NCBI GenBank assembly: GCA_028873815.1 | Contig: JAPPNN010000050.1 | Location: 1-64,000, forward strand | DNA length: 64,000 bases | Source: Gemmatimonadota bacterium | GTDB lineage: Bacteria; Gemmatimonadota; Gemmatimonadetes; Longimicrobiales; Gaopeijiaceae | Direction: 5' to 3' | In this document: positions 55,485-64,000 of the stretch, piece after piece | Layout: every line of letters starts with the position of its first letter | Numbering within the stretch: position 1 is the stretch's first letter | Program-made: the position numbers and the translations under genes | Notes under the pieces: model-generated | Seen by the model: the letters and a program-made list of their open reading frames with translations, nothing else | The model's database searches: none | Told to the model about the DNA's origin: nothing

Positions 55485-57743
55485 TCAAAACGCCTGACCG
55501 ATGGAGAAATGGAGCTGGAACCGGCGAAACGAGAATCCGGGGTCGTCCCCGAAAAGCACCGGCAGTCCCTGCACCGCCAGGTCCTCCGAAACCACCCAAT
55601 CGATGAATTCGGGCGCCTCCCCCGCCGGTGCGATGTCGATCCGGTCCGACTCCACATCGGCGCCGGGGACGAAGGGCCGAATCTGCGAAGTCACGACCTG
55701 CAGCGGCTCCAGGCCGCGGAAGGAATACGCGACATCGACGCGAACGGGCCCGAGGCGCGTGTTGTAACGCAATCCCACGCCCGGGGAGATTTCCATATCT
55801 CCGAGGTCGAAGCTCTCCGGCCAGACCTGGCCGACATCGACGAACGCCGCCCCGCCCAGCAACCCGTCTGCGAATTGCACACGAAGCTCCGCGCTGGCTT
55901 CGAGCGTCGCCAATCCCCCGATGGGCCTCACCTGGTAGAAGGTCGACCCCGAAAGCGCGGTCCCGTCGCAGATGAGTTCTTGCACCGCGGTCGGCGGACA
56001 GGTCGGGGTACCGTCGGCTGCACGGCGGCGCAGCAACTCCTCCACCGGAATCGACAGGCTTCGCGGACCCAGCGTGCTCTGGGCGAACCCCCGCAGACTG
56101 TTCGCCCCCCCGCCGTAGAATCGCTTCTGGGACGGAACCACCTCCGCGAAGCGATTCTGCCCCGTGAGCCGGTCCTCCAGACCCCCCGGACTGATCTTGC
56201 CCGCCCGCACCCTCAGGGCAATGACCGTTCGCCGGTCGATCGCCCGGTACGCGCTGCCGTCGACGAAAGCCCGCACATAGGAATAGTCCGATCCGGTGAG
56301 CCTGTCGGCGACCTCGAGGTCGACAAGCGCGCGGAAGCCGCGGGTGGGACTGAACAGATCGTCGGTCTCGTCCCGGTTGAGCGACAGCGTCAGGGGAGAG
56401 AGCCAGTTGGTACCGGAAAGCACCTCGATGTCGTCCGGCGAGCAGGCGAGGAACGTCGCGCAGAGTGTGACCTCGGCGGCGTACAGGCGGCTCAGTTCGG
56501 GGCGCCATCTCACATTCGCGAAGGAGTTGATTCCCAGCGAGCGTCTCACGGCGAAGTCCAGACCGAATGCGTCTCGCACGAAGATGTTCTTGCGGGACTG
56601 GCGCTCGGCAAAGAGCCCGGCCAGGAGACTCGCCCTTCGCGAGATGAAGCTGGGCTGATTGAAATCGAGCCCCACGACCCAGTTGACGCGTCCGAACGCG
56701 TCCGTGCCGGCCTGTGAGCACAGGTGTGTCGACTGGAGGGACGAGGCAAGCAGGTTGGACACGAGCGCCCGGGCCTGCAGAATGCGCCCGCCCCCGGCGA
56801 AGTTCCGGCTGGCCCAGCGGCCCTCGACGTTGAGGCACTCCGCACTGTTGAGCCCGCCGCCCGCCCGCACCCTGCGCGCATCACCCTCCACCACCTGGAC
56901 GAGGATGGGCATGACCGAATCGGATTCGATGCGGGCGCTGTCGGGTCCGACCCGCGCACGAGCCACAATCTCCAGCTCGTGGAGGCTGCGCTGCGCCTCC
57001 CTCATACGGCTCTCGCGGTAGAGTTCGCCCTCGCGAAACGGGAGCCGGTCGAGAATCGCGGACTCGTCGAGCAGTTCGTTTCCGACGACCTGTATGGGGC
57101 CGAATGTGTTGACGGGCCCCAGGTCGACGCGATAGCTCACGGATGCCCAGTCGCTTCCCGCGGGCAGGAAGGTGCCGCGAAAGACCTCCGCATGGGCGAA
57201 TCCCGCGTTTCGCAGCCGACGGGTCAGCGTGTCGCTGGCCTCCTGGAGGAGAAGGAAGCTGAGCGGGTCGCCGACGCCGATGGGGAATTCCGCGGCTTCG
57301 ACCAGCGTCGGGGGAAGCGTGTCGCCGACGAGACTGATCGACCCGATCCTGTACGGCTCCCCCTCGTCGATCCGGAACTGGATGACCACGCCCCCTTCAT
57401 CCGTGCGCGACATGGCGGGCTCGATGACCACGCCGCGGAAGCCGTGCGCCAGATAGAGCCACCGGAGCCGCTCCACGTCATCGTCCAGAACGCGGGGACT
57501 GAAATAGGACCGGTCGCGCCCCCAGTCGATCCCGAGCGCACAGGTCGTGACGGACAGAATGAACGGGCAGCTCGAGGACTGAGTAAACACCGCGCGACGC
57601 AGTTCAACGTCGGTGAAGGCCTGGTTGCCGAGGAAATCGACCGTGGCGACCTCTTCGTCGCCGTTCTGCGCAGCCGCGTCGGCCACCAGGGCGCCAAGCC
57701 CCAGCACGGCGAGGAGCAGTCCGTGGACAAGGCCCCCCGGCAT
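55485..57743 (-). CDS. BamA/TamA-family outer-membrane assembly protein
   Basis: 752 aa from the ATG at 57743 (an upstream in-frame ATG at 57806 lies almost on the promoter). A signal peptide (residues about 1-26, ending ADAAAQ) is followed by POTRA domains (VATVDFLGNQAFTDVELRRAV, GSISLVGDTLPPTLVEAAEF, FGPIQVVGNELLDESAILDRLPFREGELY), then the Omp85 barrel with RFYGGGANSLRGF (VRGF/Y-like motif) and the final strand HFSIGQAF. It inserts barrel proteins in the outer membrane; pairing with tamB suggests a TamA-like role. Confidence 0.9.
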   Translation of the reverse strand: MPGGLVHGLLLAVLGLGALVADAAAQNGDEEVATVDFLGNQAFTDVELRRAVFTQSSSCPFILSVTTCALGIDWGRDRSYFSPRVLDDDVERLRWLYLAHGFRGVVIEPAMSRTDEGGVVIQFRIDEGEPYRIGSISLVGDTLPPTLVEAAEFPIGVGDPLSFLLLQEASDTLTRRLRNAGFAHAEVFRGTFLPAGSDWASVSYRVDLGPVNTFGPIQVVGNELLDESAILDRLPFREGELYRESRMREAQRSLHELEIVARARVGPDSARIESDSVMPILVQVVEGDARRVRAGGGLNSAECLNVEGRWASRNFAGGGRILQARALVSNLLASSLQSTHLCSQAGTDAFGRVNWVVGLDFNQPSFISRRASLLAGLFAERQSRKNIFVRDAFGLDFAVRRSLGINSFANVRWRPELSRLYAAEVTLCATFLACSPDDIEVLSGTNWLSPLTLSLNRDETDDLFSPTRGFRALVDLEVADRLTGSDYSYVRAFVDGSAYRAIDRRTVIALRVRAGKISPGGLEDRLTGQNRFAEVVPSQKRFYGGGANSLRGFAQSTLGPRSLSIPVEELLRRRAADGTPTCPPTAVQELICDGTALSGSTFYQVRPIGGLATLEASAELRVQFADGLLGGAAFVDVGQVWPESFDLGDMEISPGVGLRYNTRLGPVRVDVAYSFRGLEPLQVVTSQIRPFVPGADVESDRIDIAPAGEAPEFIDWVVSEDLAVQGLPVLFGDDPGFSFRRFQLHFSIGQAF

Positions 57744-57823
57744 TCGAACGGCGATGCATCCGGCCCACGCCCGTTCGCTCACCTGTGCGTACTGTAAAGT
57801 AAACATTACTCTATGTAAACTAT

Positions 57824-57829
57824 ATTATA
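57824..57829 (-). promoter_or_regulatory. Probable -10 element of the bamA/tamB promoter
   Basis: On the minus strand the hexamer TATAAT lies in an AT-rich patch with two GTTTAC repeats, about 80 bp before the chosen start. No good -35 at 17 bp. The AT-rich patch stands out in this GC-rich genome. Confidence 0.5.
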
Positions 57830-57869
57830 CATTCGGCGTTTCTACAGGGCTCTCAGCCCTTTGCCACCA

Positions 57870-58715
57870 CTACGTGGAAGGTATCGCCTCGCGACCCGCC
57901 GTGGAGTAGTGCCGACGCGCGGCCGGCTGGAATTCCCCGGCTTCGGTTGAATAAAGATACGCAGTGACCTCCAGGCCCGACGCGAGCACCCGGATCAGGT
58001 TGAGCGAGTTCCTTCCTTCCTCGCTTCCACGCCCGCGGCTGGACGTGGTGGTCCCGGCAAGCACGACGGGTACTCCGTCGGTCGCGGCGTCGGGGCCGGT
58101 TGGGGCCAGGCCCAGGTGTGTGCGGTGAATATGACCGGACAGCACCAGGTCTACCCCCCACCGGGCAAGTTGGTTCAGCACCCCGCGGGCGCCCCGCATT
58201 GGAGGTGCGGAGTCTCCGTCGGCCGGCATGATGAGATTGTGATGGACAACGAGGACCCGAAGTGCCCCCTCCGGGGCCGCACGGAATGCGGTGGCTGCGA
58301 AATCCAGCTGCCTGCGATTCAGCCGTCCGTTAACAATCGCCGACAGGGGCGCCGACGAGTTGAGAGCGACAAACCGCAGTCGCCGTCCACCGCCTCGCGG
58401 CTTCATGTCGAGCACCGTGTCCAACTCGGGCGCGATGCTGGAGCGGTAGTTCCGGTACGGCGCGAAGATCCTCTCCCACACACGATACAGGGGAACGTCG
58501 TGATTCCCCGCAGTAGTCACCAGGGACCGCGGCCCCAGGTCGGCCAGAAACGCACGGGCCGCTCTGTATTCTCCGACCTTGGCGCGTTGTGTCAGGTCCC
58601 CCGAAACCACGACCGCTTCGGGATCCCGCTCGTCCACGAAACGCAGCAGGGCCGCCGTGACCACCGGCAGGTGCGGTCTTCCGAAATGGATATCCGAGAC
58701 ATGGAGGATAGTCAC
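57870..58715 (-). CDS. Calcineurin-like metallophosphoesterase
   Basis: 281 aa from a GTG that overlaps the Lgt stop (GTGA). Metal-binding motifs of the superfamily in order: LHVSDIHFG (D, H), VVSGDLTQRA (GD), TTAGNHDVP (GNHD), LVVHHNL (H) and LSGHIHRTH (GHxH). Possible cAMP-phosphodiesterase-like or UDP-diacylglucosamine hydrolase-like activity; the exact substrate is open. Last gene of the long minus-strand run. Confidence 0.9.
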   Translation of the reverse strand: MTILHVSDIHFGRPHLPVVTAALLRFVDERDPEAVVVSGDLTQRAKVGEYRAARAFLADLGPRSLVTTAGNHDVPLYRVWERIFAPYRNYRSSIAPELDTVLDMKPRGGGRRLRFVALNSSAPLSAIVNGRLNRRQLDFAATAFRAAPEGALRVLVVHHNLIMPADGDSAPPMRGARGVLNQLARWGVDLVLSGHIHRTHLGLAPTGPDAATDGVPVVLAGTTTSSRGRGSEEGRNSLNLIRVLASGLEVTAYLYSTEAGEFQPAARRHYSTAGREAIPST

Positions 58716-59560
58716 CCGGCAGCTGTGCCCTTCCCGCTCCTGAGCTTCAACACCCAGACGGTGCCGAAGGCGACCAGGAGCAGGGATATCACCTGCGCCA
58801 GGGTGAACACACCGAAGAACCGGTCGTCCTTGGCGCGGAAGATCTCCACGAAAAAGCGCTCGGCGCCGGCCAGGGCGAGCCAGACCATGAACAGCCACCC
58901 CGCCCTGTGACCGTGACCGCGCAGGCGCCACAGGAGCAGGAAGATCAGCGTGGAGATGCCCGTCTCGTACAGCTGGGTGGGATGCACGGGCAGGACCTCT
59001 CCGTACTTTTCGATCAGCGCCGGATCGACCGTAATCCCGAACTGGCTGCTGATCACGCTTGCGGTGCTGGGAGTCGGACCAACCGGAAACGCGACGCCAA
59101 CCCAGGAGTCGGTCGGCCGCCCATAGTCGTCCCCTACGAGAAAGCACCCCAGGCGCCCGACCCCGTAGGCCAGCGCGAGGGCCGGTGCCGCGGCATCGGC
59201 CGTCTTGCCCAGGGGCAGCTCGAACTTGCGTATGCGCCAGACGACGAGGGCCGTCGCGAGCAGGAACCCGCCGTACCAGACCATGCCGCCACGAGAAAAC
59301 AGCATCCCCGCAGGATCGGCGAGCAGACGCGGGTAGTTGAGAAACACGTAGTAGAGTCTCGCTCCGACGACACCGCCGATCACCGCCCAGAACACGAGGC
59401 TCCACGCGATGTCGGCGTCGTGCCCCTGCCGCACGAGGCCGGCCCTGAGTACGTATCCGGCCGTCAGGAACGACATCATCATCATCACGCCGAAGGTCGT
59501 GATCGGCGCGCCGGCGCCGATCGGGAACCACTCGGGAAGGTGAAAGAGATTGGGATACAC
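58712..59560 (-). CDS. lgt: Phosphatidylglycerol-prolipoprotein diacylglyceryl transferase
   Basis: 282 aa, about seven transmembrane segments. Lgt signature regions: WSLVFWAVIGGVVGARLYYVFLNYP, the GGMVWYGGF loop, YGVGRLGCFLVGDDYGRPTDSWVGVAFP and HPTQLYE (with the essential His/Arg region). It transfers diacylglycerol to the lipobox Cys of prolipoproteins, fitting the many lipoproteins encoded in this window. Starts 14 bp after tsaD. Confidence 0.95.
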   Translation of the reverse strand: MYPNLFHLPEWFPIGAGAPITTFGVMMMMSFLTAGYVLRAGLVRQGHDADIAWSLVFWAVIGGVVGARLYYVFLNYPRLLADPAGMLFSRGGMVWYGGFLLATALVVWRIRKFELPLGKTADAAAPALALAYGVGRLGCFLVGDDYGRPTDSWVGVAFPVGPTPSTASVISSQFGITVDPALIEKYGEVLPVHPTQLYETGISTLIFLLLWRLRGHGHRAGWLFMVWLALAGAERFFVEIFRAKDDRFFGVFTLAQVISLLLVAFGTVWVLKLRSGKGTAAG

Positions 59561-59574
59561 GGCGCCCTGCCTTG

Positions 59575-60705
59575 TTACTGGGAGTTTCGGCCGGGTGGAC
59601 TGCCCGGCAGGGGTTTTCGGCCCACGGCTTCCTCTCGCTTCCCGGGCCGCCAGCGGACCATGCCGGGGATGCGGACTCTGGCCGTTGCTTCCGCCAGTCC
59701 CTTTCCCACCCCCGCCTGCAACCGAAAGAGACCTGCACGCGCGATCATCGCTCCGTTGTCCATCGACAGCCGCGGGGACCCCGCGAACAGGCGCCCCCGC
59801 CGTCCCAGGCCGTCGCGGATCCGCGCCCTCAATGGGCGGTTTGCAGCGACTCCCCCGCCCAGCAGCACGCGACGGCAGCGCACGGCCGCCGTGGCCGCGA
59901 GCGCCTTGGCCGCAAGCACGTCGACGACGGCCGCCTGGAAGGACGCAGCCAGATGCGGTCGTTCCACGTCGATCGTGCCGGCCTGCTCCACGCGCATCAC
60001 CGTGCGCGCGACCGCGGTCTTCAACCCCGAGAAGGAGAAGTCGAAATCTCCGGGGGCGCCTACGCCGGACCCGCCGCGACGGCCCGCGAGCGATTTCAGC
60101 ATGGGGCGTGGGAACGTGTACCGGCGCGGATCTCCGGACGCGGCGGCCGCAGACACGGCGGGCCCACCCGGGTACGGCAGGCCGAGGAGCTTGCCCACCT
60201 TGTCGAATGCTTCGCCGGCGGCATCGTCCCGCGTCTCCCCCATGAGGTGGTAGCTACCCCACTCGGGGACCCAGATCAGGAGCGTGTGCCCGCCCGAGAC
60301 GAGGAGCGCGACAAAGGGCGGTTGCGCGCCGGGATCCTCCAGCACCGGTCCGAAGATGTGCCCCTCCATGTGGTGCACGGGGATCATGGGAATGCCGAGC
60401 GCCAGCGCCGACGCACGCGACCAGGTCACCCCGACCAGCAGCGCGCCGATCAGTCCCGGGCCGGCCGCCACCGCGATGGCTCCCAGATCACGCCGCTCGA
60501 TGCCGGCTTCTTTCAGGGCAGCCGCCACGACCGGCTCGATCCGCATGAGGTGGTCCCTCGCGGCAAGTTCCGGAACCACGCCGCCGTAGATCCGGTGTAC
60601 GTCCTGTGAGTGCACCACGAGACTCCGCATGGCTCCGTCCGAGTCCAGGACGGCCGCCGATGTCTCGTCGCAGGTGGTCTCGATCCCCAGAATCGGCCGG
60701 GTCAA
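59575..60705 (-). CDS. tsaD: tRNA N6-adenosine threonylcarbamoyltransferase
   Basis: 376 aa from a TTG overlapping the upstream stop (TTGA) with ribosome site GGAGGAG. ASKHA fold: ILGIETTCDETSAAV at the start, metal-binding HHMEGHIFG, LVSGGHTLLI and later FSFSGLKTAV and RVLLGGGVAANRPLRARI. Makes t6A37 in ANN-decoding tRNAs with TsaB, TsaC and TsaE. The C-terminal ~25 residues are a basic, low-conservation tail. Confidence 0.96.
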   Translation of the reverse strand: MTRPILGIETTCDETSAAVLDSDGAMRSLVVHSQDVHRIYGGVVPELAARDHLMRIEPVVAAALKEAGIERRDLGAIAVAAGPGLIGALLVGVTWSRASALALGIPMIPVHHMEGHIFGPVLEDPGAQPPFVALLVSGGHTLLIWVPEWGSYHLMGETRDDAAGEAFDKVGKLLGLPYPGGPAVSAAAASGDPRRYTFPRPMLKSLAGRRGGSGVGAPGDFDFSFSGLKTAVARTVMRVEQAGTIDVERPHLAASFQAAVVDVLAAKALAATAAVRCRRVLLGGGVAANRPLRARIRDGLGRRGRLFAGSPRLSMDNGAMIARAGLFRLQAGVGKGLAEATARVRIPGMVRWRPGKREEAVGRKPLPGSPPGRNSQ

Positions 60706-61658
60706 GGCTCCTCCTCCCTGCGCACCGACACCGAGTCCGGGCCGACGACCCCTTCGACCCACTGCGGGAGGCCGCTCAGGGCGATGGGCGCCCGGACATC
60801 TTCCATCTCTTCCAGTACGCCCAACAGTTCCTCGGCGGCGGTGACCACGCGCAACCTGAGGGCCGACGAATCCACCCGTTCCAGCACCTCGCCGGCCCCG
60901 TACAGCGTGACCGCAACGGTTGCGGGATCCACCACCAGATCGTCCACACCCCCCGGGACCGACACCTGCAACGCCACCACTCTGCTCTGCTTCGGAGCCA
61001 CCTCCACGCTCACCGTGGCGGAAATCGGGTTCACCGCCAGTCCTCCAAGGCCCGCCGTATCGAGCGCGACCTCGAAACGCCCGGACCCGGTGACCCGGCC
61101 CAGGTCGAAGGGCTCGAGGAACACCGTCTCCAACTCGTCCACGACCGAGGCGGCGCCCCGGACCCTGGTGAACAGGAGGTTGGCACGCGGCTCGGACACC
61201 ATCGCCAGCGAATCCGGCAATGAACCGCTCAGGCGGACCGAAACGGGGATCTCTTCCTCCTTGTTCCTCTCGAACAGCAGCCGCACGGAGCTTGGGGCGA
61301 AATTCTCGATCGTGACGCTGCTCCTGTCGACGTTGCTTACCCAGTCGGGAATCAGCGTTACGACCGAATCCTCACTCAGGACGGAGTCCACACGGATCAC
61401 CATCGCGGGCTGAGACATCGCGGCGCGAACCAGCTCGCCCTGCGGTCCGCTGACGCTCATCTGCACGGTCGACGGGAACGGGGCCTCCTTGAGGAACCAG
61501 TCACGGTGAACCTGTTCCACCCTGACTTCCACATCCGGTATGGTCAGGCGGCCGACGCTGCCGTCGGTCAGACGCATGGTGACCCAGAGCAGCACGGCGA
61601 GCGCCAGTGCGGCGATCTTGAGTCGCCAGTTGCGGACGATCACCCCTGACACGGACAC
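60702..61658 (-). CDS. YbbR/CdaR-like domain protein
   Basis: 318 aa. One N-terminal transmembrane helix (about residues 9-30, WRLKIAALALAVLLWVTMRL) followed by three or four YbbR-like beta domains (for example IPVSVRLSGSLPDSLAMVSEPRANLLFTRVRG and VVALQVSVPGGVDDLVVDPATVAVTLYG). In Firmicutes YbbR/CdaR proteins regulate the diadenylate cyclase CdaA; no cdaA gene is visible in the window. Lies between the thioredoxin-like and tsaD genes. Confidence 0.88.
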   Translation of the reverse strand: MSVSGVIVRNWRLKIAALALAVLLWVTMRLTDGSVGRLTIPDVEVRVEQVHRDWFLKEAPFPSTVQMSVSGPQGELVRAAMSQPAMVIRVDSVLSEDSVVTLIPDWVSNVDRSSVTIENFAPSSVRLLFERNKEEEIPVSVRLSGSLPDSLAMVSEPRANLLFTRVRGAASVVDELETVFLEPFDLGRVTGSGRFEVALDTAGLGGLAVNPISATVSVEVAPKQSRVVALQVSVPGGVDDLVVDPATVAVTLYGAGEVLERVDSSALRLRVVTAAEELLGVLEEMEDVRAPIALSGLPQWVEGVVGPDSVSVRREEEP

Positions 61659-61661
61659 GGT

Positions 61662-62222
61662 TCAGCGAGCTCCCGACAGGCGGCGAACCAGCGCGATGTT
61701 GGACTCCGAGTCCCACGCGGTCGGGCCGGCAACCTTCTTGTAGATGACGCCATCCGCGCCGATGACGAACGACTCCGGAACGCCCGAGGTCTGGTAGACC
61801 TGCTGGATGCTCCCCGACGGATCCAGGAGGATGGGGAACGTCAGCGCCAGGTCGCGCGCGAATGCGGCCGGGTCGCCGCCGACGTTGCCCGACGAGTCCA
61901 CACTCCCTCCGGGAGCATCGACGCTGATGGCCGCAATCTCGAATTCGTCTCTGGGAAACAGATCGTAGAGACGTTGCATGGAGGGCATCTCCTCCACGCA
62001 CGGGCCGCACCACGTGGCCCAGACGTTCAGGAGGACGACCTTGCCGCGAAAGTCCTCGAGGGTGACCGGGGTTCCCGCGATATCGGTCACCACGAAATCC
62101 GGCGCCGGATACCCCGACACCACCGGCTGGATGCGGCCGCGCGTCAACCACGCGGCCAGGACGACGCCGATCACGACGACGCCGGCCAGAAGATACGGCG
62201 CACGGCTCGTTTTGCCGGACAT
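61662..62222 (-). CDS. TlpA/ResA-family thiol-disulfide oxidoreductase
   Basis: 186 aa with an N-terminal membrane anchor (about residues 8-26). Thioredoxin fold with the active site WATWCGPCVEEMP and cis-Pro region SGVPESFVIGADG. A periplasm-facing reductant, as in cytochrome c maturation or cysteine maintenance. Ends 3 bp before the YbbR gene. Confidence 0.93.
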   Translation of the reverse strand: MSGKTSRAPYLLAGVVVIGVVLAAWLTRGRIQPVVSGYPAPDFVVTDIAGTPVTLEDFRGKVVLLNVWATWCGPCVEEMPSMQRLYDLFPRDEFEIAAISVDAPGGSVDSSGNVGGDPAAFARDLALTFPILLDPSGSIQQVYQTSGVPESFVIGADGVIYKKVAGPTAWDSESNIALVRRLSGAR

Positions 62223-62223
62223 A

Positions 62224-63066
62224 CTACGGTTCCCTGACCATTGCCTGCCCCACCGTCAAGCGGACGGCGGTTCCAGCCTCGACTTGCGTGTACGGGAGGG
62301 GGTGCTGGGCGAACACCCGGTCCACATTCAATATGCTGTAACGCAGGTCGAATTCCGACACCACTAGGCCCAGGATGTCCAGCACCGCGATCGCCTCGTC
62401 CAGCCACATCCCGGACAGATCGGGTATGGGAAGGGTTGGCGGTCCAAGGCTCACCTCCAGGCGCACCGCTCCGGGCAGCGCCAGCTCGGTGCCCGCTGCC
62501 GGTTCGATCAGCAGGACCCGACCGGCGGCGGCCTCGGATTCGACCGTATCGACCTCGACCGTGAAGCCGCTTGATTCGAGTACCCGCGTGGCCCGGCCGG
62601 CAAGCAGCCGCGTGACGTCCGGCACCGCGCCGATCTCGGGTCCGAGGGATAGCGTTACGCGGACCCCCGCGCCGGGAAGCGCGGTCCAGCCGGGCAGGGG
62701 ACTCTGCCCGATGACCGTTCCCGCCGCAATCACGGGATGATGCACCGAATCCACGCGCGCAACGGACAGATCCGAATCGGCAAGCATTGCTGCCGCCGAC
62801 CCGAACGTCCGGCCCGCCACATCCGGTACACCCTGAAGGGAAGGAGGAGGCGCGCCCGGGGGAAAGAGGATCCTGGTCGCCACCACGTATCCGGATACCG
62901 AGCCGGCCACGGCAATCGCGATCACCGTGCGGGCAGCCTTCCCCACGGCCCGTGAGCGCTTTGCCCAGGAGGTCCCTGCCCGGGAGCTCCTTGCCTGCGA
63001 ACTCCTTGCCCGGGAGCGCTTTGCCCGGGGCTTCCGGCGGCGGCGAATCGAACTGCCCAGGTCCAT
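62224..63066 (-). CDS. PASTA-domain membrane protein
   Basis: 280 aa. A long basic Ser/Arg/Ala repeat at the N-terminus (RSRARSSQARSSRAGTSWA), one transmembrane helix (about residues 48-70), then three PASTA domains (VPDVAGRTFGSAAAMLADSDLSVARVD, VPDVTRLLAGRATRVLESSGFTVEVD, IPDLSGMWLDEAIAVLDILGLVVSEFD). There is no kinase domain. PASTA domains bind peptidoglycan or muropeptides. Start overlaps the RsmB stop by one base. Confidence 0.9.
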   Translation of the reverse strand: MDLGSSIRRRRKPRAKRSRARSSQARSSRAGTSWAKRSRAVGKAARTVIAIAVAGSVSGYVVATRILFPPGAPPPSLQGVPDVAGRTFGSAAAMLADSDLSVARVDSVHHPVIAAGTVIGQSPLPGWTALPGAGVRVTLSLGPEIGAVPDVTRLLAGRATRVLESSGFTVEVDTVESEAAAGRVLLIEPAAGTELALPGAVRLEVSLGPPTLPIPDLSGMWLDEAIAVLDILGLVVSEFDLRYSILNVDRVFAQHPLPYTQVEAGTAVRLTVGQAMVREP

Positions 63067-64000
63067 CAGCCCTCCATCCGTCTCAGACGTGCCGCAAAGG
63101 CACCGTCGAACCCGCTCTCGTGCGGCAGTACCACAAGGCAGCCGCGCGAGTCCAGGAACCGTTCGGGAGCGTTCCCCGGCTGCACGCGGAAGTCCGGATA
63201 CCGTGCTAGGAATCTCTTCACCTGACCCCAGTTCTCCTCTGGCTCAAGGGCACATGTAGCGTAAACCAGGAGCCCGCCACGGGGAACCGCAGCCGCCGCG
63301 CCCCAGAGGATCTCACGCTGCACATCGGTGAGGACGCGAAGATCCCGCTCGCTCACCCGCCATCGACCGTCGGGGTGCCTTCGCAGCGTCCCGGTCCCGG
63401 TGCACGGTACGTCGACGAGCACCGTCCCGGCTTCGCGAACCGGGGGGAAACGGGCGTCCGCCACCACCAGCCACGCTCTGGCAGCCAGGCGCTGTTTCGC
63501 TTCCGACACTCTGGCAAGGCGCTGCCGCGAGCGGTCGCCGGCAACCACACCCGCCGCGCTTTCGGTCAGCGCCATCGCCTTGCCCCCGGGGGCGGCGCAG
63601 AGGTCCGCGACCACCGACCCCGGATCCGGCGACACATATTCTACCACCAGCGACGCTGCCGGGTCCTGAATGACTCCGGGGACGATCCGGAGCGCGTCAC
63701 CCGGATCCACTCCCGGGCGCAGTCGACACACATCCGCACCGGTCGCGACCGAGGCGCGCAAGCCAGCCCCGTTGAGAGCGTCCTCCGCCTGTGACGCATC
63801 CATGCCCACTGGACGCAGATAGACGGCCGGCTCGCTGTTGTTCGCGTCGACCAGTTCGCGCGCGGCCCTTGTACCGAAGTGGCGGATCCACCGGCGCACC
63901 ATCCAGCCGGGATGCGATCCCCAGGTCTCGAGGTAGCCCGCCAGGTCCTCTGCCGGGTCGGGAAACGCGTGCCGCCCGTAGCGCGAGGCGACCACTTTTC
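63066..64000 (-). CDS. rsmB: RsmB/NOP2/Sun-type RNA (cytosine-5) methyltransferase, 5' end outside window
   Basis: At least 309 codons; the frame continues past the right edge (codon before GTG 63995 is AAA), so the N-terminal NusB-like domain may be missing only because of the window. SAM site VADLCAAPGGKAMAL, catalytic Cys in VLVDVPCTGTGTLRRHPDGRW, the second conserved segment LVYATCALEPEENWGQVKRFL and the C-terminal SGFDGAFAARLRRME. Methylates a cytosine in rRNA (C967 type). Confidence 0.9.
   Translation of the reverse strand, partial: KVVASRYGRHAFPDPAEDLAGYLETWGSHPGWMVRRWIRHFGTRAARELVDANNSEPAVYLRPVGMDASQAEDALNGAGLRASVATGADVCRLRPGVDPGDALRIVPGVIQDPAASLVVEYVSPDPGSVVADLCAAPGGKAMALTESAAGVVAGDRSRQRLARVSEAKQRLAARAWLVVADARFPPVREAGTVLVDVPCTGTGTLRRHPDGRWRVSERDLRVLTDVQREILWGAAAAVPRGGLLVYATCALEPEENWGQVKRFLARYPDFRVQPGNAPERFLDSRGCLVVLPHESGFDGAFAARLRRMEG

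Overview
The window is about 64 kb of GC-rich DNA from a Gram-negative (diderm) bacterium. The gene content points to Gemmatimonadota or a close relative: adjacent BamA- and TamB-like genes, an outer-membrane receptor cluster with 6-bladed beta-propeller lipoproteins, an LRR/metalloprotease lipoprotein, TTG/GTG starts and tightly overlapping operons. This placement is inference; no rRNA or tRNA gene is visible.

Positions 1-28000 look accessory. The left edge holds the 3' part of a type I specificity gene (hsdS), translationally coupled to an ImmA/IrrE peptidase gene and a DUF4411 (PIN-like) gene, then an unknown gene. From about 3.6 to 19.2 kb lie small hypothetical genes, an intact tyrosine recombinase, a truncated copy of it, two paralogous winged-helix-like genes near the edges, a large XRE/putative nuclease/helical-repeat protein, and a methyltransferase-endonuclease pair. 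Three direct copies of a ~52 bp repeat (about 5.0, 18.1 and 27.1 kb) share a 14 bp core with the region upstream of both recombinase copies. They may be attachment sites dividing the region into ~13 kb and ~9 kb segments. The first segment also holds two copies of a palindrome-ended element. Each end of each element carries a ~93 nt module closed by a perfect 12-16 bp stem, and the stem bases change in compensating pairs between copies. One copy is nearly empty; the other carries a frameshifted signal peptidase I gene. This is the most novel-looking structure here.

Positions 19.5-27 kb hold a secretion/uptake-type cluster: a small acidic six-cysteine secreted peptide, a TonB-dependent receptor, a DUF4249-like protein, a 6-bladed beta-propeller lipoprotein, a membrane-anchored thioredoxin-like protein, and a PAS histidine kinase with a NarL-type regulator. 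From 27 to 33 kb, on the minus strand, are a TetR/small membrane protein/fatty acid hydroxylase operon, an SDR oxidoreductase, another propeller lipoprotein with a gene remnant behind it, a PDZ protein, and an ArsR-VOC pair.

Positions 33-42.5 kb form a cell-wall sugar salvage locus: a BadF-type kinase, a sodium:solute symporter, a NagZ-AmiE fusion lipoprotein, a second NagZ-like lipoprotein and a divergent NamZ (DUF1343). An LRR/zinc-protease lipoprotein follows. From 45.8 kb to the right edge the minus strand is ordinary chromosome: D-amino-acid aminotransferase, PspA, YbjN, UvrA, TamB, BamA/TamA, then a compact run of RsmB, PASTA, TlpA/ResA, YbbR/CdaR, TsaD, Lgt and metallophosphoesterase genes (listed in transcription order from the right edge).
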